A stretch of 64,000 nucleotides of DNA from Aquatica leii. Lineage: Eukaryota > Arthropoda > Insecta > Coleoptera > Lampyridae. The stretch covers positions 53,992,487 through 54,056,486 of the forward strand of contig CM069433.1 in assembly GCA_035610365.1 (NCBI GenBank), written 5' to 3'. Under the pieces are notes generated by a model that did not search any database, was not told the DNA's origin, and worked only from the letters and a program-made list of their open reading frames with translations. Each line of letters opens with the position of its first letter. The stretch's first letter is position 1. This document shows, piece by piece, positions 1 through 11,690 of this stretch. The translations under genes were made by a program, and so were the position numbers.

Positions 1-575
1 TGTTCACGAAGAACTTGCTCCGACCAATTTCATTGAAGCTATGAAGAGTCACGATTCAGACAAATAGTTGTGTGCTATCAATGAAGAAATAAAGGCTTTT
101 GAAGAAAATGATACTTGGGATTTGGTATCTTTATCTAAAGACACGCGTGTTATAGATAACCGTTAGGTGCTTCGTGTAAAATACAAACCTGATGGTTCGA
201 TAGATTGCTATCGTGTTTATTTCGTTATTCGTGGGATATTTCAACGTGCAGGAGTCGACTATGATGAGACTTTTAGTCCAGTTGCTCGTTACGACGCGAT
301 TCCTACCTTAATATGGAAACAGAGAGGGAGAGATTTACATGACACAACCGGAAGGTTTCGATGATGGATCAGGTCGTGTTTGTCATTTAAATAAATCTTT
401 ATACAGTCTGAAACAATCTCCTCGGTATTGGAACATCAAATTTCACTCTTTTATGGAAAGAAATACTTTTGTTCGTTCGACAGCTGATCCGTGCATTTAC
501 ATTCGGCAGAATCAAATAGAAAAATTATTGGTAGCAATTCAATTATTTTATTTTGTTTCTCTCTCTCTTAAATAA
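1..575 (+). pseudogene. Copia-type retrotransposon pol fragment (reverse transcriptase start)
   Basis: Conceptual translation from base 1 gives typical Ty1/Copia reverse-transcriptase N-terminal sequence: FIEAMKS, EEIKAFEENDTWDLV, then YKPDGS, DYDETFSPVARYD and, after a jump, MTQPEGFDD, CHLNKSLYSLKQSPRYWN and ADPCIYIR. The reading frame is broken: TAG at about 73-75, another TAG where the conserved tryptophan of NRWV is expected (164-166), a frameshift near 330-340, and an apparent deletion between PVARYD and MTQPEGF, where the family normally has about 50 more residues. Gag, protease and integrase would lie left of the window. The polymerase catalytic YVDD region is not reached before the sequence changes to an unrelated repeat at about 538. 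It is a non-functional fossil; the family assignment is firm. Confidence 0.85.
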
Positions 576-835
576 GGAATATGTTCTTTTTTTCATATTG
601 AGTATGTTATTTTACTTTTAAAACATTTTTTAAGTAATTATTAAGTTTTGTTTTTCTATTGTTGTTTATTTCATGAAATATGTAATCAATTTTTAAAATT
701 GCATGGTATTATATATTCTATAAATCATTCTTTTTTGTTGTATTATGTATTAATGCTTTTTTAATAGATTCTTGTGAATAATTTTGTAATATATGAACAG
801 TGAAAATAGAACTGGAACTATTATGGACGTTTTTT
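538..835 (+). repeat. Dispersed AT-rich repeat, second copy at 9570-9914
   Basis: About 300 bp here align along nearly their full length with 9570-9914, sharing landmarks such as TTAAATAAGGAATAT, TTACTTTTAAAACATTTTT, ATTAAGTTTTG, TTATATATTCTATAAATC and the end TATTATG(G/A)ACGTTTTTT. The two copies differ by point changes and short indels. In the first copy it follows a Copia fossil directly; in the second it forms the inner right part of an inverted-terminus element. No coding capacity is seen. Confidence 0.8.
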
Positions 836-864
836 AAGCATATGTCGGACTGACATGTCCAGTC

Positions 865-892
865 CGCGAATCTAATAAGCGGCGTGCACTGT
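865..892. repeat. Terminal-repeat-like sequence related to the element at 55742-56445
   Basis: GCGAATCTAATAAGCGGCGT and the following GCACTG match, in reverse complement, the left end of the element at 55742 (TGCACGCCGCTTAATAGAAT) at about 25 of 28 positions. It probably marks the right end of a related element whose other end lies outside the window or has been lost. Confidence 0.55.
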
Positions 893-897
893 ATATA

Positions 898-1512
898 AAA
901 AATCTAGTTCTACGCAAGTAGTAATTTCCCGCATTTTTTAAATCATTTTTATTATCTAAACTATTTCACATTATCTATTATTTGTTATCTATATAAAATT
1001 TAACTTTTTATTTATTATATAACACTAGATAATTTTCTAAAGAAAAAAATAACTTTATCTATGTATATAACAATCGTTAAAAATTATCTATTTATAGCAC
1101 TGTCGGTAGAACGTGTGTGAAACGGTATATTTGTGGTACCTAATTTTCAAAAAATTCGAAAAGGTAATGTACCATTTGAATTCGAAAGAAGAAAATCTTA
1201 GAAAAAGTCTGTCGAAGAGCTTACTGCAAATTTGAAATTAAATCAAGCAGATAAATCTGCAAAACATAATTTTACGCGGCAGTTTATAATAAAAAAAGTG
1301 CGTGTGTAGATGTGATACGATAAAAGTCTTGATTTGTTTATCATGTTCATTATCAGTCTCGCGCCGTATATAAAGGGAAAGTGGTGTGGTGCACGAAAGC
1401 GCCGAAAAGCCTTAAAACTAGAAAGTTAAAAAAAAGATAAAGCAACAAACAACATTGTCAAAACAAAATTTATAATGATAAAAAAAAACAGTAAGGAATT
1501 GCTTATTGCTAG
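898..1512. other. Intergenic AT-rich stretch, no gene recognised
   Basis: AT-rich sequence with no convincing open frame, RNA gene or terminal repeat. It separates the terminal-repeat-like sequence at 865-892 from the inverted-repeat element at 1520. Confidence 0.5.
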
Positions 1513-1519
1513 CTATTAC

Positions 1520-2249
1520 CACATAATAACAACCATAAGGGACACTTCTATCGGCACCTTTGATATTCTAGTCCGGAAAATGAGTGACCTTCGGCCATTT
1601 TGAAAATAGTGTTGTAGCGCCAGATTTAATTTCTTTTAGTAGAATGCGTTTTTTTAGACAACAAATCGATTATTTTACCTAACTTAGATATAATTGAAAT
1701 GTAATTTAGTTATCTGTTTAAACTGACCACATTTGCAAAGTAATTACAATGATTTTATCATCTTACCATTGAATATATAATATATTCAATGATCTTACTT
1801 ATTGTTTGTTATGCATTTAAAAAAATTCTGACTATTTAACAAATGTTTAAACTACAATTTTCTTATCGGAAAAGAATGCTGTGGTATTTAGTCTAGTCTG
1901 TATTATTGGTATTATTTATGTTTTAGCTCATTACACCGTGCAGCTAACGGATTTTAACATAAATAAAATTGAGCAATGACATTATTTTATTCAGTATAAT
2001 TTTCAAAAAACGAAATTGTTTATCATAAGCATAATTGTTTGTATTGCACTCAAGTTCTGCATTCGTAAATCCTTGACGTTTATTTATCATAAAAGATGTA
2101 AATAAAAGAGAATTCCAAATATAATCTAACTTGTCAGAAACAATAGATTAACGACAGCCATATTCTTATGTGTGCAAACTAGCGTATGCGCTCTCAAAGT
2201 TTTTTGCGCGGGAAACTACTGAGTGTCCCTTATTGCTTGTTATTATGTG
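1520..2249. mobile_element. Non-autonomous DNA transposon with ~26-bp TIRs (copy 1)
   Basis: The left end CACATAATAACAACCATAAG (continuing GGACAC) is the inverted complement, with one or two differences, of the right end GTGTCCCTTATTGCTTGTTA (continuing TTATGTG). The 730-bp element is flanked by a perfect 7-bp repeat CTATTAC (1513-1519 and 2250-2256); counting a matching G makes it 8 bp on one reading. No transposase frame is present. A second copy lies at 25226-25924 inside the first kinase intron. CA...TG ends with a 7-8-bp target duplication would suit a hAT-mobilised element, but that class assignment is an inference. Confidence 0.85.
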
Positions 2250-2988
2250 CTATTACATCGTTTTTTATTTGTTTATTTTTTTTATTTTTACTCTTTGAGA
2301 CGAGGGAACCGAATTACTTCTCGAAAATAATATATTTTCAAAATGAGAGTACGCAATAATAGCATTTATTCGATCGAATACGCGTAACATGATAAAATGG
2401 ATTATGTGAACTCAAACAAATCTGATTTTATTTATGTTTGAGCTTGAAATTTGGCTTGCAACGAGCGAACAAGCGTTTTTTTTCTGTCTGAGCTTGCAAT
2501 GTACAAAACTTTATATATGTAAGCGCTGCATCGGTCGCGATTTCATTTGTTGCCTGATGTCTGATTTAAAATTAACTTAGCGAAGCGAAAAAGTGCATGG
2601 GGTAAAAGATAACTGCTTTTGAAACTTTAGTTTTTTGTAGTTTTACAGACTTTATAGTGATGTGTTTTGTGTTGTGAATTAAGGTGAGTTCATCTAATAT
2701 TTATTTTTTATTTTGAATTTATTAAAACATTAAAAGCCATAAACTTGCATCTTAAAATACCTTTTATATTTGATTATATAAACATCATTGTTAATTGAAG
2801 TGAATTCAAGCAGAATAACTGATAAGCACTAATATTACTATTTATAAAAATTTATAAATTTTGAAACAGCTTAAAATAAGTAATGTAATACTTTCGAATT
2901 TGAGTTTGAGACGTCGAAACATTTCCATTTTTCATGAATAGTTTGTCAATTTGTTTAGTTATGCATTAATTTCTTTACAGTATACAAG
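2250..2988 (+). other. Leader region before the hAT transposase fossil
   Basis: No coding frame. AAG|GTGAGTTCAT near 2683 looks like a splice donor and TTCTTTACAG just before the transposase start codon (near 2980) looks like an acceptor. This could be the 5' UTR intron of the transposon transcript. Its left terminal repeat was not found. Confidence 0.4.
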
Positions 2989-5336
2989 ATGTTAGAAAAA
3001 AAGAAAAAATTGTCTGGATACCAAAATTTGCTGAATAAAAGAAAAAGAGAAGAAGAACTACGCATTTTTTTTCAAAACCCGAGTCTACTTTGCCAAATAT
3101 TAATAACAACAATAATACAGGTGAATCCCAATATTCTGAACCTGTACTTGAAACAAGTATCAGCAGCAGACAAGAAACTGATTTTCTAGAAAGCAATCTA
3201 TCAACATCTTCAAGTTCCGCTGATAATGATAAATCAACACCTTCAAAAATTACCAGAACGGAAAATATGAGTCAACTTTCGAAAGATGTTGCACTAGGAC
3301 CAAAGAAATTACGTCCTAATAATATTCAAAAATTAGTAAAACGTGGCTTTGCTAATTTTGGAGTCGGGCCGTAAGTTTTCCAATAGTTACTTCTTTAAAA
3401 TTTTACCGAACAAAGAAAAAATTGAGCGTTTTTGGTGGTTGTATTCGGAAACAAAAAATGCACTTTATTGCTTCTGTTCCAAAATTTTTAATGACAGCAA
3501 TTTGAAATCTGTTCGCCTTAGTGATGAATCTGGTTACAATGACTGGCAGCATTTAAGTGAACATTTAAACATTCATGAAAAGAGCAAGTTACATATCGAA
3601 AATGTACTAAAATTAAAATTAACCGTTTTGATAAAAATGAAACAATTGATTCGGAAATTCAAAATGAGAGAAACTAAATACTGGCAAGCTGTTATAGACA
3701 GAATTTTCTCCGTGATTCAGTTTTTAGTTCAGCAAAATTTAGCTTTTCGTGGAAGTAGTAATAAGTAGTAATAGCTATCTCGGCGATAAAATACAAAATG
3801 AAGTAATCAACTTGATCGGTGAAAATATCAATTGCAAAATTTTAGAACTAACTAAAAAGGCAAAATATTATTCCATATTATTAGACTGCACTCCTGACTC
3901 TAGTCACCAAGAACAAATTTCAGTTTGTATAAGATTTGTTAATTTAAAGAGCACGGGAATTAGTATGGAAGACCATTTTTTATTATTTTGTCCTATAGAT
4001 GATGTGTTGGGTGAAGGCTTGAAAAAATTTCTTTTGTCGGCGTTAAAGAAAGAAGGCTTAAATATCAACGATTTGCGGGGTCAGGGTTACGACAATGGGG
4101 CAAATATGCATGGTAGGCATAATGGTCTAATGGTCTACAAAAAAAAATTTGGATTTTAATCCGCGAGTTTTCTTTGTTCCTTGTTGCAATCATACCCTAA
4201 ATTTAGTCGTCAATGATGCCGCAAAATCGAAGACTTTGAGCATCAATTTTTTTTTCTTTAGTTCAAAAACTGTTTGAATTTTTTTCAGCTTCTACTAAAC
4301 GCTGGTCAATTCTGAAATCTAAATTATCTAATCTAATGTAACAAATTTAACTTTAAAATTTTTATCGGATACTCGATAGTCTAGTAAAATAGATGCAATA
4401 ACTCCTTTAAGGTATCAACTTGGGGGGTTTATGATGGTCTGTTTGAAATAAGCGAAGGAAATTTTGAAAATAACGTAAAAAATTTGGCTGCATCGTTGGC
4501 CAAAAAATTGGAAAAGTTCATTTCTATTCTTATATTGTGGTAAAATATTTTAAGTAAAGTTAACCTTGTTAGTGATATGTTCAAAAACAGAACTTTGATG
4601 TTGCTCAGTGTTGTATTCATTTAAATAATTTGAATTGAATTGAACTTTTTGAAAGCTTATCGCTCCGATTAAGGTTTTAATGGTCTATTTGATTGATGCT
4701 AAAGAAATAACATCCAGCTTAGACATAGAACCTAAATTCAGAAAACAAAGAGGTCTAAGACCGCGAAAGGCAATAAAACATTTTGATTATGAATGTGACG
4801 ATGAACCGATCCACGACGAAACTTTAAAATTCAAAGTTGATTGTTTTTTTAATGCTCTAGATGTAATCATAACATCAGTGGATGAGAGATTCCAATTACT
4901 TTCTTCTTACTCTAATAATTTTTATGGAATATTGATAAATTAAAAATTATTCTGAAAACGAACAATGAGAATTATGTCAAAAAGTTCAAAATTTATTAAA
5001 CGACAAGACTCGCAATGTACGAGACATAACTGCCGTGGAACTTGTTAAACAATTGCAATATTTACAAAATTTTAATGAAAAAGTTATTACGTCTCCAGAA
5101 GAAACTTTAAATTATATAACAATTAACATCTTAGTGGATTCTTTTCCTAATTCGAGCATAATACTTCGTATTTTATTAACATTGCCGGTTTCTGTTGCTA
5201 CCGCAGAACGATCTTTTTCAAAACTCAAAATAATAAAAAACTATTTAAGATCGACCATGGGAGAAAACAGACTAAGTAATCATTTCAATAGAAACGGGCC
5301 AGCTAAAAGAATTAGACACCGAAGATTTAATTAAAC
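2989..5336 (+). pseudogene. hAT transposase fossil, ZMYM1-like (TTF zinc finger/DUF4371 group)
   Basis: The start codon is at 2989. Successive frames give a lysine-rich N-terminus, a TTF-type zinc-finger region (FWWLYSETKNALYCFCSKIF), a transposase core with SILLDCTPDSSHQEQ and RGQGYDNGANM, then VFFVPCCNHTLNLVVNDAAK, and a C-terminal hAT dimerisation motif LTLPVSVATAERSFSKLKII. This order matches the ZMYM1-like hAT proteins common in insects, usually around 750-800 residues. It is broken by frameshifts near 3075, 3345 and 3765 and by many stops after 4159. The segment between LAFRG and YLGDKIQNE at about 3766-3780 lacks roughly 40 family residues. A GC-rich terminus GGGCGC...GGCGCGGGCCTG ends at about 5862 and probably marks the right end of the element. 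The copy is old and inactive. Confidence 0.88.
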
Positions 5337-5862
5337 AATTTGCAAAAATTAAAGCACGGAAAGCTCTAATTCACTTAGCTAAAATATTAATAACAACACC
5401 TAATACCTGGATATTAACCTTTAAAAGGTGACATGTTGCAATATTAAAATAATATATTGTTTTTATTTGTCGATCAGTTTCGTCCAGTGATATATAAACG
5501 AGTATTTTTAATGTTTTAAATATTTTTTTTAATTCTTGTGCTTTTGTATCATATATTACATTTGAAGCTAAAATACAAAAATTTTGAGTTGCAGTACTGT
5601 TAGAATATATTTCTGTTTTCTATAAGTTTATAATTATGTTATGCATCTCAATGAAAAAATACTTGTATGGCTTATGGCTTGTACCAAGTTACTTGTAGAA
5701 TATAAAAATGAAAAATGAAATGAAAATACTTTTTAAAATTATTTTTCAGTAGTTGATTATAATACCTAACTTAACCCGTATCTGTACTCACATAGGAACG
5801 TAATACAAATTTGGGGCGTTATTTTTATTTTAAAGGGCGCAAAAGTGCTAGGCGCGGGCCTG

Positions 5863-7294
5863 TTCATTATTTTAATCCGATGGAGCCGATAAAACTTGGG
5901 GAAGTTAGAATGTACAGATATAAAACATTTAAATGATAGGACCATTAAAAAACATTTCGCAATGGAATTAATTTGTTAACTCTAAAACATTTTTGTACGC
6001 AATTCGTTCACGTTCACATTACTTACAAGCATTTTTAAAAATGTAGCTTATGGTAACTCTATTAAAGACCGGAAAAAAACCCTTTTAATTTTTTTCTGAA
6101 TAGTTGAAAAATTTTGCATTTTGTCAATAAAGCAATAATAATTGCGTTTTTCTTTAATTTACTACTTTCAATCCTAATAAACCACTGATTTTTGTTATGT
6201 GTGAATTGAGATGTCATATTATTAAAGCTACTAAACAACAATTTTTTCTGACACCCATTGCTGAATAAACGTAAATTAATATTATTTGAATATGTGTAGA
6301 TGTTCAAAAATACTAGTATTACGTAGTATGATTCAACGGGTATGTTATGATCAACTTTATTTTATTGTTTTCTTTTCGATATAACTGTAATGCGGTGTTT
6401 TTATAGTTTTTTGAGATATATTATTTCAACCTTCAAATTAATTTTTAAAAAAATTTAAGTTTTTTTTGCATACTTTGAAAATTACAACCACAATTAAACC
6501 GTTTTACTTACAATACGTCGGGCGACTACGACCGCTTCATGATTACTGAATTGAAACAATGATTGAAACCATCACGGGCTACAAACGCGAGAGCCCTTTC
6601 ACATGTTAAAACAGCGTATGCAATTTCGTAGTAGGGGTCGCGACGTCACGTTAGAATGCTCTGCTACACATACAGCCATGGGCTCAAATAATTCTAGCAT
6701 CAACATAAAGAAATTACCTATTTAATATACGTTGCTTTGACGACCATATTAAGATAATGTTTTAATTCATAATAATTATTTGTACAGTTTTTTTGTTTTA
6801 ATAAACGTCTGCGAGGCTCGCGCCCTAGAGCCCTCATGAACCAGCCGCCACTGCTTGCAATATATGTTACTTTGTTTGCTTAGGTCAAATCTTGCAAGCT
6901 AAATTAGAACTACACTACTTCCTCCTATTCTGCGGAGTTGAATTTTTACATGTTAGTTTAATTCCAATGACAATGTATTTATATAAGCGTGATCTGAATC
7001 GATGTTTAGGATTACTCAACTGTTATCCAGGACTAGCAGCAAATAAAATCATGTGTAAACAACAAGAATACAGTATGTAATCTTGACACAAGTAATTCTA
7101 AGAAAAAATGTATGTACATATGTATTTCGCGACAATATATAAAAATTGTATAAATTATATAATGTAATAAATTTATGGGTTTGATTTAATTTAAAGTTTA
7201 TTTCCTTATTTTTAGAGGATTTCAATAAAAGCTTTTTAAAAATGTTTTTTTATCATTAATTTATTTCAAAAAAGAAACAAATAGTGCTTTGAGC
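5863..7294. other. AT-rich intergenic DNA without recognised gene
   Basis: Only short chance open frames occur (for example 6062-6307 on the minus strand and 6892-7080 on the plus strand), with no family motifs. No terminal repeats were identified with confidence. Confidence 0.5.
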
Positions 7295-7317
7295 CTGATG
7301 ATGACAAATAGTCGAAA
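7295..7317 (+). ncRNA. Hammerhead-ribozyme-like core (partial)
   Basis: CTGATGA, then a short stem-loop (GAC-AAATA-GTC), then GAAA, reproduces the conserved core order of hammerhead ribozymes. Downstream CGTAT...ATACG could pair as another stem. A convincing cleavage triplet with stem I was not found, so this is a core-like motif and not a demonstrated ribozyme. Hammerhead motifs are known from Penelope-like elements and other animal retroelements. Confidence 0.35.
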
Positions 7318-7619
7318 CACGTATGTTACAGAATACGATTGGTTTATAATCATCATTCTTAAAAACCAAAGTCTATTTCAAATATCTGAATGACAGTGAC
7401 AGAATTAGGAAGGTCTTTTGTGACAGGGGACCCATAAGATGACTAAAGTTACAACTTTTTTTGCGGCATAACAGATCACTTATGAAACTGAATTGATTCA
7501 GTTGCAATTTTGTTTTTAAATATACATTTCGAAAGAATAAGTAAATACGAAATATAAAGTAATTATTTTATCTAACGTAGATAAGTACATTCAATGTGTT
7601 CTAAGAACCTTGTCACTTC

Positions 7620-9093
7620 TTAATTACGCTGCTTCTTCTTAACTAACACATATATGTACCACGTACGTAGCACGTATGTAATAAAAGTACTTTCGTGACG
7701 TACCAACGACAGCTCATCAAGAGCTTAATTAATTTCAAATATCTGTAATAAGCACAATCATTACTACGTATCTGGTACGTTCTATTTATAAAATTTGTAC
7801 TACAAAGTTACATGTAGGTTAAAAACAATCCACTCACACAGCCTCAAACCGCTGATCTAGAATCCGTAAACGTTCACGCTGAATTACGTATGTAGTAGGA
7901 TTTTAATCCTACATGATAGACCTGATATAGAAACTTTGTCGCAACAATTGTATCAAACACTTACTCGACAAGCAAGATCTCTCGGGTTCTTCACGAAATT
8001 AACTTCAGTAACAAGTAGATAATTTCTTTAATAGAAAATTTGAGAGAACAATAAAATCATCAAACATCTTAAAAACCATAATCATATCTGCTCTGCATTA
8101 AGCCACGTACGTTAAATTTTAGTGGTTCATTTTACAGCGTCTGTTGGATTTAAGAATGTAGTTTCTTTTAAAAGCTGTAACGTTAATTTAACTGACAATA
8201 TAAACCATTTTGAATTAAAAACAGAAAAAATCTATAGGTACAGTAACTTATCTATTTTATCAATTATGACCTCTAAAAGTAATATAAAAAAAATTATCTT
8301 CTCTTTGTATCCATTTTTAGTGATAATCATCATAAACACCGAGAATCACAAATGTCGACAAGCAATAATTTATTTTGGTTTTTTACAATAAAACAATTTA
8401 TATTGGTTAAATATTTTGGATATAATTAACGCCCCAACAGAGATTTTATTTATACTTACTATATAACAGCTAAGTAATCTCAAAAGCTTCTTTAAAGTAA
8501 CAAAGTCGGCTTAAAGAAACAATAATACTAATAAAGAGGCATTGGTGAAAGCTCTTGAGAAGCTGCCAATAAAGCAGCTGTTTAAGAATGGTAAAAAACT
8601 TTTACTTACTACGATAAAGGAGCATTTTGGTCACTGGGTACTTAATAATGAGCGCCACGTCGCCATCGTCGAAAACTACTTCTTCCACCCATGCATCTTC
8701 TAGTACCGCCATGAAAGCTTCTTTCCACATATTTAAGCAGCTTTTAATCAATTTTCTTCTCCATGACTCTCAAGCTAGTTTGGGATTTTGCTTGTATTAA
8801 GAATTTAAGTATATTTGCAATTGTAAATCAATAATAAGATAACTTTGAGTATTGTTTTGTCGAGTCATTGACTAAATAACCCAATGGATAAGCCGCCACT
8901 GAGTTTTTGTAATTCCCCATATGAGTTTAATTAGATTAAATATACAATTGTAGGAAGGGAAACGAAGTACTTTATGGTCATATTTTTCAGCCAATTGATC
9001 AGGTGCATACATTTTTTGAGGTTTATTCCTATAAATCAAGATTTTAGTTTATTCATTTATAGAATAAAATAATTTACTTTTCAACAAGGTGTA
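7620..9093. other. Intergenic stretch with clustered TACGTA-type motifs, no gene
   Basis: Between 7650 and 7900, and again near 8105, palindromic ACGTACGT/TACGTA-like words recur (CCACGTACGTAGCACGTATG, TACTACGTATCTGGTACG, GCCACGTACGTTAA). This resembles the ends of the palindrome-rich short elements further right, but no terminal repeat pair could be delimited. The open frame at 8122-8391 has no recognisable domain. Confidence 0.35.
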
Positions 9094-10043
9094 CTCTAAT
9101 AGCACACAAGGTTCGTGGGACGTCCAGTTGAAGTCCAATAAAGGTTTGAACGTCCATGAATCTTTAACGGATGTCCATGAAACGTTTTGTTCAAAACTTA
9201 CATTGGACAAAATATTATTTATGTCCATTGGACGTCCGTTGTACTATATTTGTACCTTTTTCTACAACTACGCATGACCAAGACTTGATCAGTTTTGATT
9301 GTGTACGTGGTATATTACAAAATAATCGGTAATAATAATTATTAGCTTATGAATTCAGACTTAAATAATTAAGATTACAGTCAAAAGAATAATTGTAGTT
9401 AGTTTTTATAAATACAAATTTGGATAAGACATATTTTTAAATCCATTACCAAAAAATTAAACCAAGATAGAAGTAGAAAACGAGATTAAATCGTGGCTCA
9501 GGAATTCAAAAGAGGCAAAGTAAATGGAAGAATCAGAATAAGAGCTACAAGATTATTTTATGATAAGAATTCAATTATTTTAGTATTTTGTTTCTCATTT
9601 TTAAATAAGGAATATAAGTTTTTATTCATACTATTGATTATGTTATTATACTTTTAAAACATTTTTAACTATGATTATTAAGTTTTGTTTTATTATTGTC
9701 GTTTATAAAATCTAATTTCATAAAATGTGTAATCAAGTTTAAAAAAAAAAATTAAAACTTTTTCTGGCATTGCATTGTATTATATATTCTATAAATCGTT
9801 GTATTTTGTTGTATTATGCATTAATGCTTTTTTAATAAATTTTTGTATCTTATTTTGTAATGAATAACACTATAACAGTGATAATAGGGCTGAAACTATT
9901 ATGAACGTTTTTTTGGATGCAAACTCTGTGCTAAAGTAACGTACTATAGATGTTCCCTTACTTTGGATCTTTTGTGAATGTCGGTAAAACGTTCAGACGT
10001 TCATGAAAAACCATCCACTAGAAGTCTATATAGGCTATTTGGG
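9094..10043. mobile_element. Palindrome-rich short element A (GGACGTCC-type ends)
   Basis: The left terminus CTCTAATAGCACACAAGG and the inverted right terminus CCCAAATAGCCTATATAG are weakly similar, and each is preceded or followed by TA. The first 150 bp are packed with GACGTCC/ATGTCC words (GGGACGTCC, AACGTCCATG, GGATGTCCATG, ATGTCCATTGGACGTCC), and the last 100 bp carry relatives (AGACGTTCATG, GATGTTCCC). The inside holds the dispersed repeat 9570-9914. A short basic peptide near 9470-9560 (FKRGKVNGRIRIRATRLFYD) looks like a decayed coding end but is not assigned. It lies directly against a transposase fossil at 10046. Confidence 0.6.
9570..9914 (+). repeat. Dispersed AT-rich repeat, copy of 538-835
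   Basis: Second copy of the repeat beside the Copia fossil at the window start. Here it forms the inner right part of element A. The copies diverge sharply after TATTATGAACGTTTTTT. Confidence 0.8.
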
Positions 10044-10045
10044 TA

Positions 10046-10666
10046 GTAACAAACAATTGATTTCGAATACAACATTTTGTTCTTTTAACCATTTTTTGAT
10101 ATCTTCTTCGTCAGAAGTCACAAGTACTGTGGTATGGTGCATTGTCCAGTATAATTGCAAAAGGTTTACTTAAATTTCTCAATAACTTATCAAACCAATT
10201 TAAAAAAATTGCTTGATTAATTTCCCCATGGTAATGTGAGTTTTTGGCCGAAGAAGAACTAAACTCTGTACCAGGAATAAATTCTTTCTTATTATCGGCA
10301 TGAAGTACAATATTCCTGCTTTTAACAAATTTTAATAAAAACCATAATAAGAGTTTTTTTTTAAGTAACCTTTTGCCATCGACTTTAGTACTTAGTTTTT
10401 AGATCGCCATCTTGCCAAGAACGACCCACTGTACTATTCTGAAAACTCCAGATCTTATCTAAGTAAACAATTTTGTAAGTTTTTGCTTTCTGATTTCTTA
10501 AATACTCTTTTAAGAATCGAATGTGTTTGATTACAATGTTTGGTGATTCCCTTAAAAATCGTCTAGGATTATCCCTTCGGAACTTAAAGTCAATGTTTTT
10601 GAGAACAGTATTTAATGATGTTATACATCCTTTAAAAAATTCGACGGCTACAAGTTTTTGCCTCAA
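10046..10666 (-). pseudogene. Tc1/mariner-type DDE transposase fossil
   Basis: Reading from 10666 leftwards gives HIRFLKEYLRNQK, YKIVYLDKIWSFQNSTVGRS and WQDGDLK. After frame changes it gives LLKFVKSRNIVLHADNKKEF, the motif SSAKNSHYHGEINQAIFLNW and AIILDNAPYHSTCDF. This order (LDE-W-like first acidic motif, TVGxSWQDG, YHGExN, LDNAPYHS) belongs to a DDE_3/IS630-Tc1-mariner transposase group widespread in insects. The third catalytic residue is not seen because the frame runs into element A at about 10043. At least two frameshifts and several stops make it inactive. The broad superfamily call is sound; the exact family is not resolved. Confidence 0.7.
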
Positions 10667-11690
10667 ATAATTGAACTGTTACAGGTTCATCTAAGTTCAT
10701 TAAATTTATTAAATTAAATTTTTACTAATTTTTCAACTTACTATTTTGACACATTCTATAAATTGTGTTTCGTATAGCAACATACGTAAAGAAGTTCATT
10801 TAGAATATGTTTATATGTATTCACATTTTAGTACATTAAAAAACAATATATGTTTTAGATAATGAATTCCTCTTAGCACATCAGAAAAGGGCGTGAATTA
10901 TGAAACTACAAGTATTTCGTAAAATTGTAGTTTAATTACCATTAGAAATTACTGTGTATTAAAAGTATACGTTAATCGTTAATCTATTCGTCTTTTTTTT
11001 AATTGTCCTGAAACTAACTTTTTAAATCGGCTTTTAAGCGTTATATTATAATAAATTAACTTTTGTACTTACCATAAGATTAATCATAAACTAAATTATA
11101 TTTGATACTAAAAATTCCACTGCGTATCAATTGCTGAAAATCTTTAACAATTTTTAAAGTTTTATTGATACGTAGCTATGGTTTCTTTACCATAAACACT
11201 TCGGCGCTGATATTTAATGTAGAAGTAAAAACAGAAAAATTTGGTATATTGTATTTATGCAGCTTAGGTAGGTGTATAAACTTTAGCATAAAAATTACAA
11301 CCTTATATAAACCATTTATAAAGCATTTCTATTAATAATTTAAGCATTTTTAAATGGCAAAGCAAGCAAAACTATTTTCAAAAGCATTTTGGAAGGTTAA
11401 AAAACTTACCCCTTGCTGGTTACATTGAATACATGGTGCATACATTTGTATTTTTAGATTTATAATCCAATTGAACAATAAAAACTAGAAAGAAACTGTT
11501 TCGAGGTATAAATGAACGCTATATGCTGTAATACGAGTTTAATTGTCATTTCTGATGTGTCTAAAAATAAGTTATGTTATAACAGAATCATATAGTTTTA
11601 ATTAATTGTCAAAAATTATAAGTTGTCATACTGATGTGTTTTGTTTTATGTATGTTAGGTAAATGTGATTATATATAACGGTTATTTCCT
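10667..11690. other. AT-rich intergenic DNA
   Basis: No open frame with family motifs and no terminal repeats recognised. It may include the N-terminal part of the decayed transposase to its left, but nothing alignable was seen. Confidence 0.45.

Noticed and set aside
3090-3374. Separate small protein in the hAT region
   Set aside because: It is one frame of the broken ZMYM1-like transposase and continues in other frames on both sides.
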